From Lingula anatina (lineage: Eukaryota > Brachiopoda > Lingulata > Lingulida > Lingulidae), in assembly GCF_001039355.2 (NCBI RefSeq), contig NW_019775069.1:1077004-1141003 (forward strand): a stretch of 64,000 bases of DNA, read 5' to 3'. The first letter of the stretch is position 1. Each line of letters begins with the position of its first letter. Shown in pieces: positions 1-14,200 of this stretch. Position numbers and translations under genes: made by a program. A model generated the notes under the pieces. The model did not search any database and was not told the DNA's origin. It saw only the letters and a program-made list of their open reading frames with translations.

Positions 1-1837
1 TTCCACACAGACAAAGCGTTGCATTCTCGGGCCTGAAAGCCTGAAAAATGTACATTATTTACAGTTCAATCAAAAGAAATTGTACTCTGAAATAATCTAA
101 TTTAATGCTTTCTGTCAGGGTCATCTCTTTAAGTCCCTGCAAAATTGTTATTCCCCCTAACAAAATTATAATACTAGTAATTGCCCACATTATTGATACA
201 TCAAAATGATAGCGCACAGGAACCTTAGACTTGTTAATAAGCATACACTCTTGAATAAGGAGAGCACAGGGTAGAATTTTTTGTTCATATAAATACCCAA
301 ATATGTACCGCAATAAGAAACAAGAGAGTATCCCCCCTTCCCAAAATTTCGAGACAAATTGATTTTCCATGTTTTTCTAAATTCATTAATGTGGTGACTT
401 TGCCATTAATTTGCCATTCAAAATAATTCATTGAAAATTTTACGTAATGATTTAAGTCTTTCCAAGAACCTTTGAACCTATTCAAATATAATGAGAGCAG
501 AGGTCAATACAGAGTGGTGAACATGTAAAAATGTAAAATGCAAAACTACTAGACCAAGAGTAATTTATTTCAATGGCAGAGGCAGTGATCAAGTCAGCGC
601 ATATAACTGAATTAAAAAACATAGCTTGCAAATCCAAGACCCATGTGTATAAAAGTTGGGGAGCATACTGCATATGGTACCATGTGCATACCCCTGTGGC
701 CCAGCTAAAGCCTGAATAAAGTAGATTTTTAAGTATATTGTCACTTTTCATGCAAATGTACTTATTTACGCTGCCTTACATACATTTTTTTGGTAATAAA
801 TAAATCTTCAGTGTTCAATGACTAAATTAATAAACTATTACAGGTACATGCATGTATGCTGATTTAATGACACCTTTCAGTACTCCAAAACCATGCCAGC
901 AATTTTCCTTATAAGTCTTAGTACAGATTTTATCATTGATAAAGCAGAATAATGACTTTGATTAATGAAAATAGGTAATTAGGGGCTAATAACCATATTA
1001 GTTATAACAAACATTTTAACCAAAATGACGGCAATGGATTGTAGCCTATACACTACTGGTCAACTCTGCCAATTTTCGTGATAAAGTTTTGTTCAGGGAT
1101 AAAGTTACTCCCCATACCGATTGCCATCTCACCTCAAAATAGAAAGGCCTTAAACTGACGATTAATTGAGTTGGCTATGCATATACATTGCAACGAAAAA
1201 ATATAAACGCCAATATTTTATATTTTCGAGGTTTTTTTCATTGTTTTAAATCAACAAAAAGATGGGTGCATTACTAAATAATTAGATGCAGGGAAAAATT
1301 TATTTTCGGTATCTGGATGACAAGAAAGGGTTACAATATCCTTAACGCATGTCCAGGCCACCAACACACGTATCATTTCAAGGCGTAATTGACACAGTAA
1401 ACCAGTAAGTAAATCCCCCATATCTACCCCTGCTGTCAGACCACAAGCATGCAACAATAATTAATAATGCAATATTAAGTTTTCCATTATATTATCAAAA
1501 ATTGGAAATTTAAAAGCTGACCCTGCTCTCTCCACGGGCGCTGACATCTTGTAGGTTCCCGGGTGTCTCCTTTTATTTCAGTGTGTGACAAATTGTGATA
1601 AGCCTCTAATTATTTCATGTACAATAGACAGAAAAGATGAACACCATGTCCTTTTTTCTTTGTATAAATGCTATATCAAAGCAAATATTTTAATATTAAA
1701 ATACAAATATTCAAGCTTATCTTGTAAAAGTTCGTTTAGAAACGAGGCTACCAGCGGGTGTCATGTGAGTCAACAAAGATGTCAAAATAATACGACAACT
1801 AGTCGCTATCAACGTGTATTTCTTAAATTGTACCACC
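1..1837. other. 5' flank of the kinesin gene, no gene recognised
   Basis: No open frame here shows a recognisable protein, splice-linked exons or a domain. The AT-rich sequence contains one dispersed repeat (764-1345). The last few hundred bases before the kinesin start codon at 1838 would hold its promoter and 5' UTR, but I see no convincing TATA box or other defined site. Confidence 0.6.
764..1345. repeat. dispersed repeat, about 600 bp (also at 22569 and 28949)
   Basis: This stretch aligns along most of its length with 22569-23330 and 28949-29590 inside CATSPERG introns. All three share CTGCCTTACATACAT near the left end, TTTTATCATTGATAAAGCA in the middle and GGGTTACAATATC near the right end. 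The 22569 copy carries about 125 extra bases (near 22943-23070) that the 28949 copy lacks. I see no long open frame and no clear terminal inverted repeats, so the class is unknown. Confidence 0.75.
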
Positions 1838-4800
1838 ATGGCTTCAGTAAGAGTCGCTGTTCGGGTCCGCCCGATGAATAAAAGGTTTGTTTTAAAAGTC
1901 CCTTTTTATGGTAGATATGGCGATCGTTAGTACAGCTAATTTGTAACGTGTTAAAAGTACAGTCAGTAGTAATCTGATCATATATAGCTCGAGCCTTGCA
2001 TTGCTGCAGACAACACCTGGATTTGCCCTAGTTTTCAAACCTCATGGGACTCTTCATAGATCTTTGTGTTTTAATAATTTTGGAAACTAATAATGGTTGC
2101 ATCAGCATTATAGTTTTATTACATCAAGATAACTGTTTTTATTTGACTGTATATCCTTTAGAAAAGCAAATGTTTTTGTTTATGATAAATTATAAGAACT
2201 GGTGACGAATGGGCGTTTAGATTGATAAGCAGTATTATTTTTCTCCGAACGTAACACTTAGAGGTTAAATCACAACCAGGTAAGTTTTTTATGTCTGGAA
2301 TAGTCGGAGGCATTTATAATCACAAGGTGTTAATATGTTATCTCATTGATGATTGGACTAGAATTTTTTGAAATTCTGTCTAGGAATAACAAATAATTAT
2401 TAATTAATGAATAATTAACTAAGCATCATGTAACTAAGCATCATGTAACAAAGATATTTATATTTATAGGTATTCCTATTTTGAAACTGTAGTAAGTTTT
2501 TAGTATGGTATAAGTCATAAAGATTTAAATATTTAGCAACCAGTTGAACCTTTTTGATCATGTACAAATTGCAAGGTTGTTATTGTATAGCCCAGTGCAT
2601 GAAATACATATTTGTGATTAAGTAAATATTGTATTCTGGCTTAAACAAGCATTATTCCACGATTTTCATTTGTGAAGTTTGACTACTAGCTGCAATAAAG
2701 GATTTATAATCAAAGCTGGTTCAGTTCTAAATATTTGTAAATAAAAAGATCTGTCATCCAGCTATGGAAAGGTACAAAGAGAAGCTAATTTAAATTATTT
2801 TTTGATTGATAGAATATACTTGTATAATTTTCATCAGTTGCTTACATCTTTTTAGTAGTATAAAGGAATATTGTTATTTTTTGTGTACCTTTGATTGATT
2901 TCATTGATATTCAGATAGTACATTTTCATTTTTAGGGAAATAGATTTGGAGTCTGAATTTATCATAAAAATGGAAGGAAAGAAAACAATCATCAGCAACC
3001 CAAAGGTAATTAACAGCAGCAGTACACCTTTTTTTGCACTAGTTATCATTTTTCAGTTAGAGTTTTTTGCTGCTGTATGCAGTGATCAATAAAATATGTC
3101 ACATCACATAACATCCTCTCACAACATTTAAATCCATCATTATACGCTTTTATATCAGTGTATGGAGCCAATGTATAAGTTAAGCAAAATCTTAATGTTT
3201 CATATCCACATAAATTTGAAATTTGTGTGTGTGCCTACATTTAATATTGTTTGCTAGCATACATGTGTGATACACAGATGCACACTATGCTGAATTATAC
3301 TTACAAATTAAATTAAGTTAACCCTGGTTCTTCATTCCAGATTCCAGAGTTAAATGATAGAGGAGAGGGTGATCACAGCAGAGAGAGGGCGAAGGCATTC
3401 AGTTATGACTACTCCTATTGGTCTGTTGATAAAAAGGACAAACACTATGTATCACAGGAGCAGGTATGGATATAAATATACTGAGAGTCAACGAAAATGC
3501 ATCATTTATTTATCAAGTAATATTTTAAGTTCCTTTGACACATTAAGAAAATAACAGTTTTCATGTGAAATATGTCAAATATGAAACAGTGGTCAGCCCA
3601 CTCTCTTATGACCATAGAAGTGCATTTATACTCGTTTTTATGGTTGGAATCGATTCTCGGTAAAAAAGTACAAGAAAGTTTTCTGATGCGTTTTCATTGA
3701 CTGTCAGTATATGTGGCATATTTGATGAGACATTTTTTGTGATCTTCTGATATAAAGCTTGTGTTCAGTTATGCCTATGTGCAAGTTGGATTTTAGTCAT
3801 TTCCTAGTCATGAACACGTACATGGGGCTAGGAATGTTCCATTACAGCATGATGAATTGATTGCTTAAATATTTCTTGTGGACACAGAATGCTACAATGT
3901 AGTCAATCTCCTTACATTGCATCTGTAGCATGGACCAGAGTAAATCATTGTGGCAGCCAGAATACATAATCAGAACATTTGTATTATATTGCAAAAAAGA
4001 TTAAATAAAAAAAAACAGTTTCAGTTTTATTTAAAAATTATTTATCAACTTGTGCAAAGTTCAGAAATGATGACAAAAAAAAAAGACTGGGGATTAAAGA
4101 AAATCTGCTATTATGATCCCAGGGTCCAAGTAATATATTTCTAACTCTAACATGAATAATTTTTTTAACCTGGATGGATGGATGACCAAGGTACACATAT
4201 AAATGATAAGTTGATAAGTTGAAGGAAGTGATTGCATGTTGCCTAGGTTGTTGAAGTGCAGTACTAGGTTTATACACATATTGAATATTGGAGGAAGGTA
4301 CAGCAGTATTATTACATATGTGATATCAGGTGGTTGTCTGTAAATGATAATGATACCTGCATGTTTGTGAGAATGAGGCAATTCTTCAGTCAGGTACCTG
4401 TATTGTCTGTACAATACTGCATACATATAGAATTGATAAGTGTCTTCAAGTATCCTAAGAGGCTATTATGAACAGAAATGTGAACAATCCACCTATTGTC
4501 TGTGAGTGTCTATATGAATGTGTATGTATATGTGTATGCTTGATTGCATGCATGCATGTGTGTAAATAGTGCATAGTGTCAACCTTGTGATTTGATTATC
4601 CAACATAATTTGAACATTAACAAAAGTTGTGTCATTCAAAATTCTATTTATGTATATGTATCTTGATTTCAGGTAATGAAAGATTTGGGCAATGATGTGA
4701 TCAGTTCAGCTTTTGAAGGGTACAATGCCTGTATCTTTGCTTATGGGCAAACAGGATCTGGCAAAAGCTACACTATGATGGGAAACCATGTAAGTGATTA

Positions 4801-4989
4801 TCGTGGTGTTAATCAAGTAGTTAGACTGTATGCATTCTTAGACATCTGTATAATGTTATTCGTATGATCAATAATTAATTGGATGACTAATCAGGAGCCA
4901 CTAAATAGGTTTGTGTGTTTTTTTTCTGTTTGTTTTTATTGTCTGACAGATTTAACACACATACACACCATGATGGTGCGCACGCGCGT

Positions 4990-5034
<45 letters not shown>

Positions 5035-5146
5035 CATTAAATTATTAATATATGGTAAATTTATGAATGCATTCAGATTTATCTGTGCTCATATATTTTT
5101 ATTCTGATTACAGGATGATGTTGGCCTAACTCCTAGAATTTGTGAG
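1838..5146 (+). CDS. KIF16B: KIF16B motor domain, N-terminal third only
   Basis: Five exons encode 130 residues: strand beta-1 ([12 protein letters not shown]), the region leading to the nucleotide pocket, and the complete P-loop GQTGSGKS (exon 4673-4789), ending in GLTPRICE (exon 5114-5146). In family members, the rest of the motor follows: switch I (NxxSSRSH), switch II (DLAGSE), the microtubule-binding loops and the neck. None of these is encoded anywhere in the window. The next coding exon (5315) already belongs to the FHA domain. Position 5172 is an N, so the exons were probably lost in assembly rather than in evolution. The start is chosen because ACCACCATGG is a good context and the frame begins with the conserved motif. 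Confidence 0.93.
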
Positions 5147-5199
5147 GTGAGTGCTTAAAGGTAGCAATAAANTCAGTTATATTCCAAATTTGAGTTGAA

Positions 5200-5253
<54 letters not shown>

Positions 5254-8200
5254 TTAATGATTTTAAACAAAAATCGTCATTATTTTGAATATAATATGCT
5301 GTATACATTAACAGGAGGGGAGGACATCAATAGGAAGAGCTGATGCAGAAGTACAGCCAGACATAGGTAAGGATACAGAAATATGGAATTAATATCTGCA
5401 CATTGACAATACTTCTTAAGGTAGTGGAATTTAAATGTAGATGCTTAGAGGTTTATTGTGCTCCTTTTCTGTGATAGTATATAAAGTAATGATATCTTTA
5501 AGAGCAAAAACAATCTACATTGGATGATACAATGCACATACTTCAGTTACTTATATTATAAGATGTTAAATAATATTTATGACAGAAGTAGCAGATTTTA
5601 AACTAAAAAAAATCTATTATGAAGTGACTTTCCAGTTAAGTTTTATTTTTAGTTGTCATACTTTACAATTAAGTTTTCATTTTTCTTAGCGCTCTCTGGT
5701 CTGGAGGTGGAAAAGGAACACTGTTATATTGATAATGTGGATGGCATTGTCACTTTAAGTCCCATTGCTGATGCTATATGCACAGTGAATGGTGTCAGTA
5801 TAGAGGAACCAACTAAACTATACCAAGGTGAGTGTACTTTATCTTATTTTATAGATTTGATTTTCACTTACTGTTGCTGCTGAAGATCTATTTTGTTGTT
5901 AATTTTGCTGAACAATGCAAGAATCGCTCTTCAATGCTAATAGTTGTGGTTTCATTTGGAGTTGTGTTGGAGGAGGCAAGATGCCCCATTTTCCTATCAT
6001 TAGCATTTCCCCAAAAAAATATTTTTATGTATACAGACATTATGGGCTAAGCAAGGTGAAAGTGATGTTTTAAGTGGTTAAACAATCTTAGCTAAAATAA
6101 TATTGATTGTCCATCTTTTTTAGAGAAAAATGTTGATGAGCTGTTTTATACTTGATATGTCACCTCTTCCTTCAATTACATGGTAGACAATAGATTTGAT
6201 TCTGTCAAGGGATTAATTCCATATTGATATTTTCCAGGTGCTGTCATTCTGTTGGGTAAGACAAACATGTTTCGTTTCAACCACCCAAAGGAAGCTGCCA
6301 GACTTAGACAAGAGCGGAAATTACTCAGTCCAGACTTGGTATGTTGCTCTTGTCCATAAGTCTTGCAAAAATTGAGCATTTCATAGGTTTGCTAAATGTT
6401 TGACAGTGTTTCTGTATTAGCTGCACACATATTTGTTTCAAACTTTTTCCCCCGATTTAGTCAAATGATTATGCATGTTTATCTTATATTTTATTCATAG
6501 TATTCTTTACCTCATTTTACATTAACTTTATTTTGTTTTTAGAAGGGTGGTTTAGGCAAGCAGTGGTCTTCAAGGGTATCCCTCCTTAGTGCATCCATGA
6601 CTGACCTGTCAAGGGCAAGGTCAACTGACAACCTGTCAATGTTTTCAGGCTTAGGGTTAGTTATTAACCAGTTGTACATTATACCAACCACAATGGATGG
6701 CTATACTACTGTGGATGCCAAGAACAAAAGATCCAGATATGTTGTATCTTGCATACAGTCATGCACATCACACATGATTGTGAGATCCACCACATTTGGG
6801 TCTTTACCTTTCTACATCAGTTATAATATAAGTAAGATACACTTCTCATGTTTTGCACTTGTGTATGTTGCATACACTTCACTGACTTGTGGTGTATCTT
6901 TTACTTAACATGCCAGTCTACAAGATGAAGCTACTGTTTTTGTGTGTCAAACTGTTGGAAAGTTAGCTTATTTTTTAAAATAAAATTGAAGAGGGAAAAA
7001 TTATGCAATGATGCATTATAGAATTTTGATCTAGTACATTATTTAGAATATTCTACTTTGTGCATTTGTTGAGAGGAAAGAAGTGCAAGAGGTTTTCAAG
7101 GCACATCTCATGGAGATGTTCTTTGTGCTTTTTTACAGGAATGATTTGGAGCAGAGGCACAAAAATGAGCTGGTTAACTTGGAGGCCAAGCGACAAGAAA
7201 TAGAGGATTTAGAAGAGAAATTTCGCCAGCATGAGGATGCAAGACAAGCTGAACAAGAGAGCAAGGAGAATGAGCTGGAAAAGGCAAAGTCAGAGTTAGA
7301 GGGCATGAAGCAGCATTTGAAACAGTGGAAGGAAGATGAGATGAAAGGAGAGTGGCAGAAATTGGAAGAGGAAAGGGAATACTTGCATAGAAAAATGGAC
7401 GAAGAGAGAAAAAAATTAGAAGAGATGGAGAGGAATTATCATAAATCTGTGATGGAGGCAGAACAGGAGCTTATTGAGGTATTTGTATTATTTCAACTGA
7501 GAAACATTCTTAGACTTGGAGAAAAAAATTGGTTGCCAGGCCATTTCTTTGTGTATATACAACAAAAGTGTGTCAGATAATATCATCTGCCTGTCCTTAT
7601 TTTTCATACTTTTTCATGTATTTGTATCAGTGCATGCACGTTTGAGGGTGGATTAGATTATTCAAAATAAGTATATTTTGTAATGATATATTTCTCATGT
7701 TGGGGATAAACTTGGAAGGTTGATATAACAAGTCTTGCACTTTATTTGTTAAACTTCTGAGAGGCACTCTATTGAAAGAATCCTTGCATTTGTTGTGTGA
7801 TAATTGTATTTGGTTATTTGTTACATGTCTGTTCTTATACCTTTTGGTTATCAAATTTGTGAAATATGTTTTGAAACCAGTATAAACAATGTCTTTTTAG
7901 GCACTGGAAACATTTGAGAAAGAAAAACAGCTTCAGCAAGAAACATTGGAAGAAGAATGGAAACGAATTGAAGACAAAGACAGAGAGCAGCAAGAAAAAG
8001 TGCGATATTTAGAAGAAGAAATTGCCAGAAAGAGGGAACTTGTACAGAGAGAAAAGGCAGAGGTGAAATGTCAGGAGACGGTAGGGAATACCTGTGATAT
8101 CACCCCTCAAAAGTAAAACAAAGGCAGTTTTCGTAGTTTTTTTAATGACATCATAGTTAAGACATTTTTGGTGATGGTGACTTTCTCTAAAGTCCAGGGC

Positions 8201-11200
8201 TGCTTCAGTAAAGATATAGCACCAGAAATATGATTTTAAGCTGTACCATATGTATATATCTCTCTGTCATATATATATATATATTTGTAAATGCCTTTGC
8301 AGTTAAGAACCAAACTAAAATGGTGGTTGTATGGTATTCCCTTCTTGTCTGTGCTTTCTTTTAAGTGCTAAAGATATGATTGAAAAAGTTGCTTTGCATG
8401 TACAAAGTTTTGGAGGTGTTTAATGCAACAAAGGTCTACAGGATGCTGCCAGTTAGGATTTTCTTCCAAAATATCTTTCTTTGCATGAATAGTGTATAGA
8501 GGTAAAACAGGTTATTAACTTGTGTTTCAGTTTGATAGATGTATTAACAGAATACTAATAAGAATCATATAAGTTTGCTACCAAAGATAAAAGTTTTAAT
8601 CAAAATGTTACATATCCATAATTTACTTTTTATCGAGTGTTTTGGGCGCAAATGATATTAAATAGTATTTGGTTGTATTTGGAAAATCAATAATGTGTTT
8701 GTACATAGTGTGTTAAAAGTGCATAGTTTTTAAGACTGAAGGTCTCAGTTCCTGCATTTTGTCTGGTATGTGTAAATGTTTATGAGTTTATTTTTTCAAA
8801 TCGATAAAAGGAATACAAGCGTGGTCAGCAGGTGATTCCAAACTAAGCACTTCACTTGATAGATAAAATGTTTTCATTTTTAGGAACTCAATTTGATGGA
8901 AGAGGAAAGACATCGTCTGCTCAGCCAAGAGGAAGGTGGTTCCTTCAATTCTGAAACAGTGGAAACATGGTCTGATGAATATGCAGCTATTCAGCATGCA
9001 CTATCAGACCTTGACACAAGAGAAGAAACACTAGAAAATGACTATGAGGAAGCTAAGGCAGAACTCCAATATGAGCACAACAAATTAGAATCAGAATTGA
9101 AACTAGAAAGGGATGATTTAAGAAAAAGTCAAAGAGCGCTTGATGAAATGGAAGCAAAATATAAAGCTGCTTCAGAAGCAGCAAATGTTGACAGTGAAGA
9201 AGAGAGGCAAGAGGTAGAGCAGCAATTCATTACTTTACAAACAATGAAGAAAAATCACAGAGAAAAAGAAAACTGCCTTGAAGAAAAAGAAAAGGAGTAC
9301 AACCAAAAGAAAATATCTGAGATGCAGCAGTTACAGGAGTACAAAGACCAGGAGACGAAAAAAATAACAGAGGACAGGACAGGCCTTAGAGATAGAGGAA
9401 ATAATATTTTACAATTAGTGGAGCAGGAATTAACATCAAAAAGTAAACTCTTACAGGAACACAAATTGAAAGTTCTCCAAGAAGAACACATTTTATCTGA
9501 ATTGGAGAAAAAACATGAAGGTCTTGTGAAGGTTTCTTTTGAACAAACGGGGTGTATTGATCAAGAGAAACAAAAATTGCTCAATGCACAGAAAGAGGAA
9601 GAAAGGCATGCAGAGGCTCAGGTTGATGAAAAGAGGGAGTCTGTGGAGTCCAGGAAAAGCCAAGGGCATGAAGTCCTGGAGGGACAGAGAAGCAGGTGAG
9701 GCAGAAGTAATACCAAATGTAATTTGCTCTATAAGGGTTATTTTGAATATCTACAAACCTTTATGAATTGTCACAGTTATAAAATTATGCATGTGCATGA
9801 ATTTGTTCAAGAAAAAGTATTTAGTCAATAGTTTCAGAGTTATAATTTAACAGCTTCCAGCATAGAATCAGTTTGAGAATGAAATTATGCATGTGTATGA
9901 ATTTGTTAAAGAAAACATAAGTATTTAGTCAATAGTTTCAGAGAGTAATAATTTAACAGCTTCCAGCTTAGAATCAGTTTGAGAATGAAATTATGCATGT
10001 GCATGAATTAGTTAAAGAAAGCATATTAAGTATTTAGTCAATAGTTTAATAAGAAAAGTTTGACACATATATATTGGTTGTAGTAAAACAGTAGATATTC
10101 ATGAATAGAGATCTTGTCATCAATATTTTGTCATAGAATGCTTGACCTAGAAGTGCAGGAAGAAGAGCTGTCGAAAAGAAAAGAAAAGTTTGAGAAATAT
10201 TCAAGAAACATTGAAGGTAATTTTCACAACATAACATATCAAGTGAATTTGTCACCTCCATTGATATGTTACGTATGTTTGAAGATATCTTTATCTTGAA
10301 CAAAACAATCCTGATTAAAGTATTTTGTTAACTGATGAATCAGGCAGCAAGTCTTCAACTGTTACACTTGATATACATGTTAATTGCAAATCATGTCAAC
10401 ACAGTAGAAGTTACATATGTAGGTCATATGTTATCAGCTTCCAAGTTCCATACAATGGACCCAGCTGATTAGATGAAATGTTATTGCAAAAAAATTTTAG
10501 GTGCTCTTTTTGAGAAAAAATACCAAGTTTTTGAATTGGAAGCAGAAGTATTTAACGCTAGAGAGCGCGAGAACCAGGCCCATAAAGAACAAGTTGAAAT
10601 GCTGCAGGAAGACTCAAACACATGGGAACAAAAAGTTGAGGTGAGATGATAACACAATTTGCTCATCCTGCCATGATTTTGATATAAACCAAGTAGCTTA
10701 TTAGTTTTTAAAGGGGAAGTGATGGTAAATTGGCCCAATGATTATGTTTAAAATTTGCCAACATTAATTATTTTAGCTACTGTCAAAATTTTTTCATGTG
10801 CTTTTTATCTCCTATAAAAGAAACTGAGAGAGAAGGAAATAAGACTTAAAAAAGAAGAAGCAGACCTGGAAGAAAAACGCAAAAAATTTGAAGAAGAGAG
10901 ACAGCATGAGCTTGACAGGATAGATGATGAAAAATTCAAGCTTCAGGAAATGGAAGAACAGGAAAGGCAAGTTCAATTTTCATTTGTATCATATTTTAGG
11001 GACAAAAAAGTACCATGTGTAGAACTTTTGTTTGTGTTATTATATTCAGACATGATTTTTTTTCTTTGTGGTTTTCTGTTTAAGTGGTCCCCAGACTCCA
11101 GTCTCAAGGCCACTGAACCATTTCTTCCTACTTTTTTCTTGCAACTCAGAATCATGCCTGTGCATTTGCTGTTGCATTTGAATTGAGTTGAATATGCCTT

Positions 11201-14200
11201 TATACTCTTTGGGTGATTAGGTGTTGTCAGAAAGTACACATTTCAGATATATAGCTTAAAAAATAATGAAGTAAGAAGTTTTTTTTAATATGAGTTTAAT
11301 TTTCATTTTTTTAAAATTTGCACTCGGTTTTCTTAAAGCCAGGAAAATATTTTGATGACAAAAGTAAATAAAAGGTTGTAGAGAATTGGAATTCTAGTAA
11401 CTTTTTCAAAGACTTTTAATGCAGTTTATCATTGCTTGAATGGCTTCATCTATATCACATCATGCAACAGTGCCATCATAAAGCAAACTGTTGAATGAAG
11501 CCAGGGCAATAAAAAGGAGCTTCTCATTAAAATTAGGGCTTGCTTATCTACTAGCAATCATTTTAGCTCATTCAGTCTAATGGTAATTTCTAATTAATGC
11601 AGCATGATACTGTTACTTTTTCTCGCTTGAGTGTATAAATTGGTAACAAAAATTTTAAGGCAAATGTGTTATATGGAAGAAGCTGGTGGTTGTCATGCTA
11701 TTGCTTGGTTAATGTTAGAAGGGAGCTGTTACAAAGGATTGTGGTTTTTATTCCAGGGCCAGAAATGGGCATTTTGGTTTGGAAAGGTGTCTTAAATGGA
11801 AGAAATCAAGCCAGAATCTTATTCCATTATATCCATTCCTTTCTTCATAGTCAAGTGATAAGGAATACTTATCTTATTTCATATGATTTTATCCAGGCTG
11901 AATTCTTTGGTGGAACAAGAAGTAAAGAGGAGACTATTTGAAGAGAAAGTGAAGAGAGAAAAACAAAGGATGACTGAAAAAGAAAAAGAAAAGCAAGCAA
12001 GGGACAAAGAAATCCAAAGGATTAAGAAGCAGCATGACAAAGAAATAGAGAAATTAAAGATGCAGTATGAAAATAGGTTTGTGTGCTATGATCTGATCTG
12101 TACCTTTGACAGAATGGCATTGCTTTTACTGAATACATATTTTTTTATAATTTAAGTGGTAAAGTTCATGTCTTGTGCACTCAGAAGTGTACTGGTCATA
12201 TTATCTTGGCTGATATCTTATCAGTATACATGATACTTCATTGTATCTTACCTATAAGTTTTTCTTTTGTCATCACTATTTTAATTAACCAAGAAATATA
12301 TTAACTGTGGTTGCCTTACAGAAATTGATGATAATTTTTCAAAGTATTTTATTATTCATCTTTTAAATTTTTCTTTCGTTTATTGGTCATGATAATTTGA
12401 ATGAACATCACATTCTATAAATACAGGTGCCCTAATGCAGGCTCATCCAGGGCAAACCCGTATGGATCACCAATGGTGAGCAATGTACTAGATACCCGTC
12501 TTGTTTTGGGATTGGCCTGCTCATAGATTCAGCTGTTCTTCTCAGAACATTACGAGACAGGCTGTTGTGTTTTGAATGTGTATTGTTAAAAATATAGTGG
12601 TCAGTGTCCAGTCTGCATCATGTTATTCTGAAAAGAATGGCTTAAACTTTGATGAATCTTGACCTACCCAAAACAGAAAGTTGTCATGTGTGTGCATTTG
12701 ACTGCTGATGTTCACAGTTATTTTATCTTTCTGGTATCTTTTTCATGCACCGATTTATGTAATGCTTGTGTATTTTTTTAAAACTTTTATTTTTATTTTA
12801 TCTGGTCTTCATATTTCTAGAGTACACTTGTTAGAGAGATTATTTTCTTTTTCAAGTATTATTTTTGCTATTTTTCTATGTTATCTTATGTTACTTGTGT
12901 GTTGCTCTTTTCTTCAAGAGTCCTGATGATACTTTTAATAGCAGGCGGTTTGCTAGGAGTTTGTCGAATGTAAGTTTTGTTAATTTTGTCAAGAGAATGT
13001 TGATAGCTTTCAACTTGTACTGTATTATAGAATTATACTCTTAAGACAATTTTAATGGACACGGCTTGAAATCTGTTATTTATTTTATTGTTATTATTAT
13101 ATTTTTTATAATATTATCTAGTTGGAAGCATTTTTTCCCTGTAGGTCATGATGAAATTGAAGAACATACATAATAGTCATAACAGCTGTTTACAAACTGA
13201 TTCCCTGCCCTAAAAACTAAGCTTTTGTGTTTTTGGTTTTCTACAGTCTTCAAGTAACAAGCTCTCCAAGTCCATGCCAAGTCTGGCACTGAACACAGAA
13301 GACATAGAAGAACCTGTGGTTGTGGTCATTCCATCTTTTACATTGAGAGGGTATGGTACAGACACACACCACGAGTTTGAAGTGAAGGTAAGTCACCAAC
13401 TGGTCATCTTTTTCATTTAACTGTTTAAGTTACTGGGGTATAGTCACCACTACAGTCAAACCAAGACACGAAGTACCCCTAAGTACAGGATAACCCCAGC
13501 ACCTAGAATATTGATATGAAGTCGGAAATTTTTATACTGACCAATGATCATGACATTGTAATGTTGAAGTATTGGGAAGTGTATATTTTAAGTTTTGAAC
13601 CAACATCACTGGAGATTGCAAGTTGATTTTTAAAGCTGACACCATTTCACTTTCATTGTGTCAACAGATCCGAGTGCTGGAAGAAGAGACATGGAGTGTG
13701 TTTCGTCGCTACAGAAGATTCAGAGAGATGCATGAGCATCTGAAGAAAAAATACCCAGAGGTGAGATTGTGTTTTTTCAGTAAATGAAAATTAAAAGAAA
13801 ATTAAAGAAAATTGATCTGCTTGACCAGTATAGAATTAAAGATGTATATTTGAGAATGCATTGCTCCTCTGCTGCCTAAATGAATTACTTCCTGTTCTTC
13901 TCTGTCATACGTAATAAGAAAATAACGAGCAGAAACTTGAGAGTAATAATTAGATATATGCATATATTTATATACAGGTGGCAGCTTTGCAATTCCCTCC
14001 CAAGAAGTGGTTTGGAAACAGAACAGAAAAAGTTGTAAAGGAAAGACAAAATCAGCTGCAGGTGAGTGGATAGCTGAAATATTGACACTTAGTCTGATGA
14101 AAAGTACACACTCAGCATACCTAAATATAACTCAAAACATTTGAAATTGCAGAAATAAATGAAATTTCTAATTTTTTAAAGGAGGTTGAATCATTGAACA

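Noticed and set aside
9784..10050. CRISPR-like repeat array
   Set aside because: The repeats are about 100-106 bases with no unique spacers, in an intron of an animal gene; this is a minisatellite.
12708..12926. Hydrophobic frame ([18 protein letters not shown]...) present twice, also at 15500
   Set aside because: It is a T-rich intron and polypyrimidine tract upstream of exon 12919; no start context, and it reads into the exon in the wrong frame.
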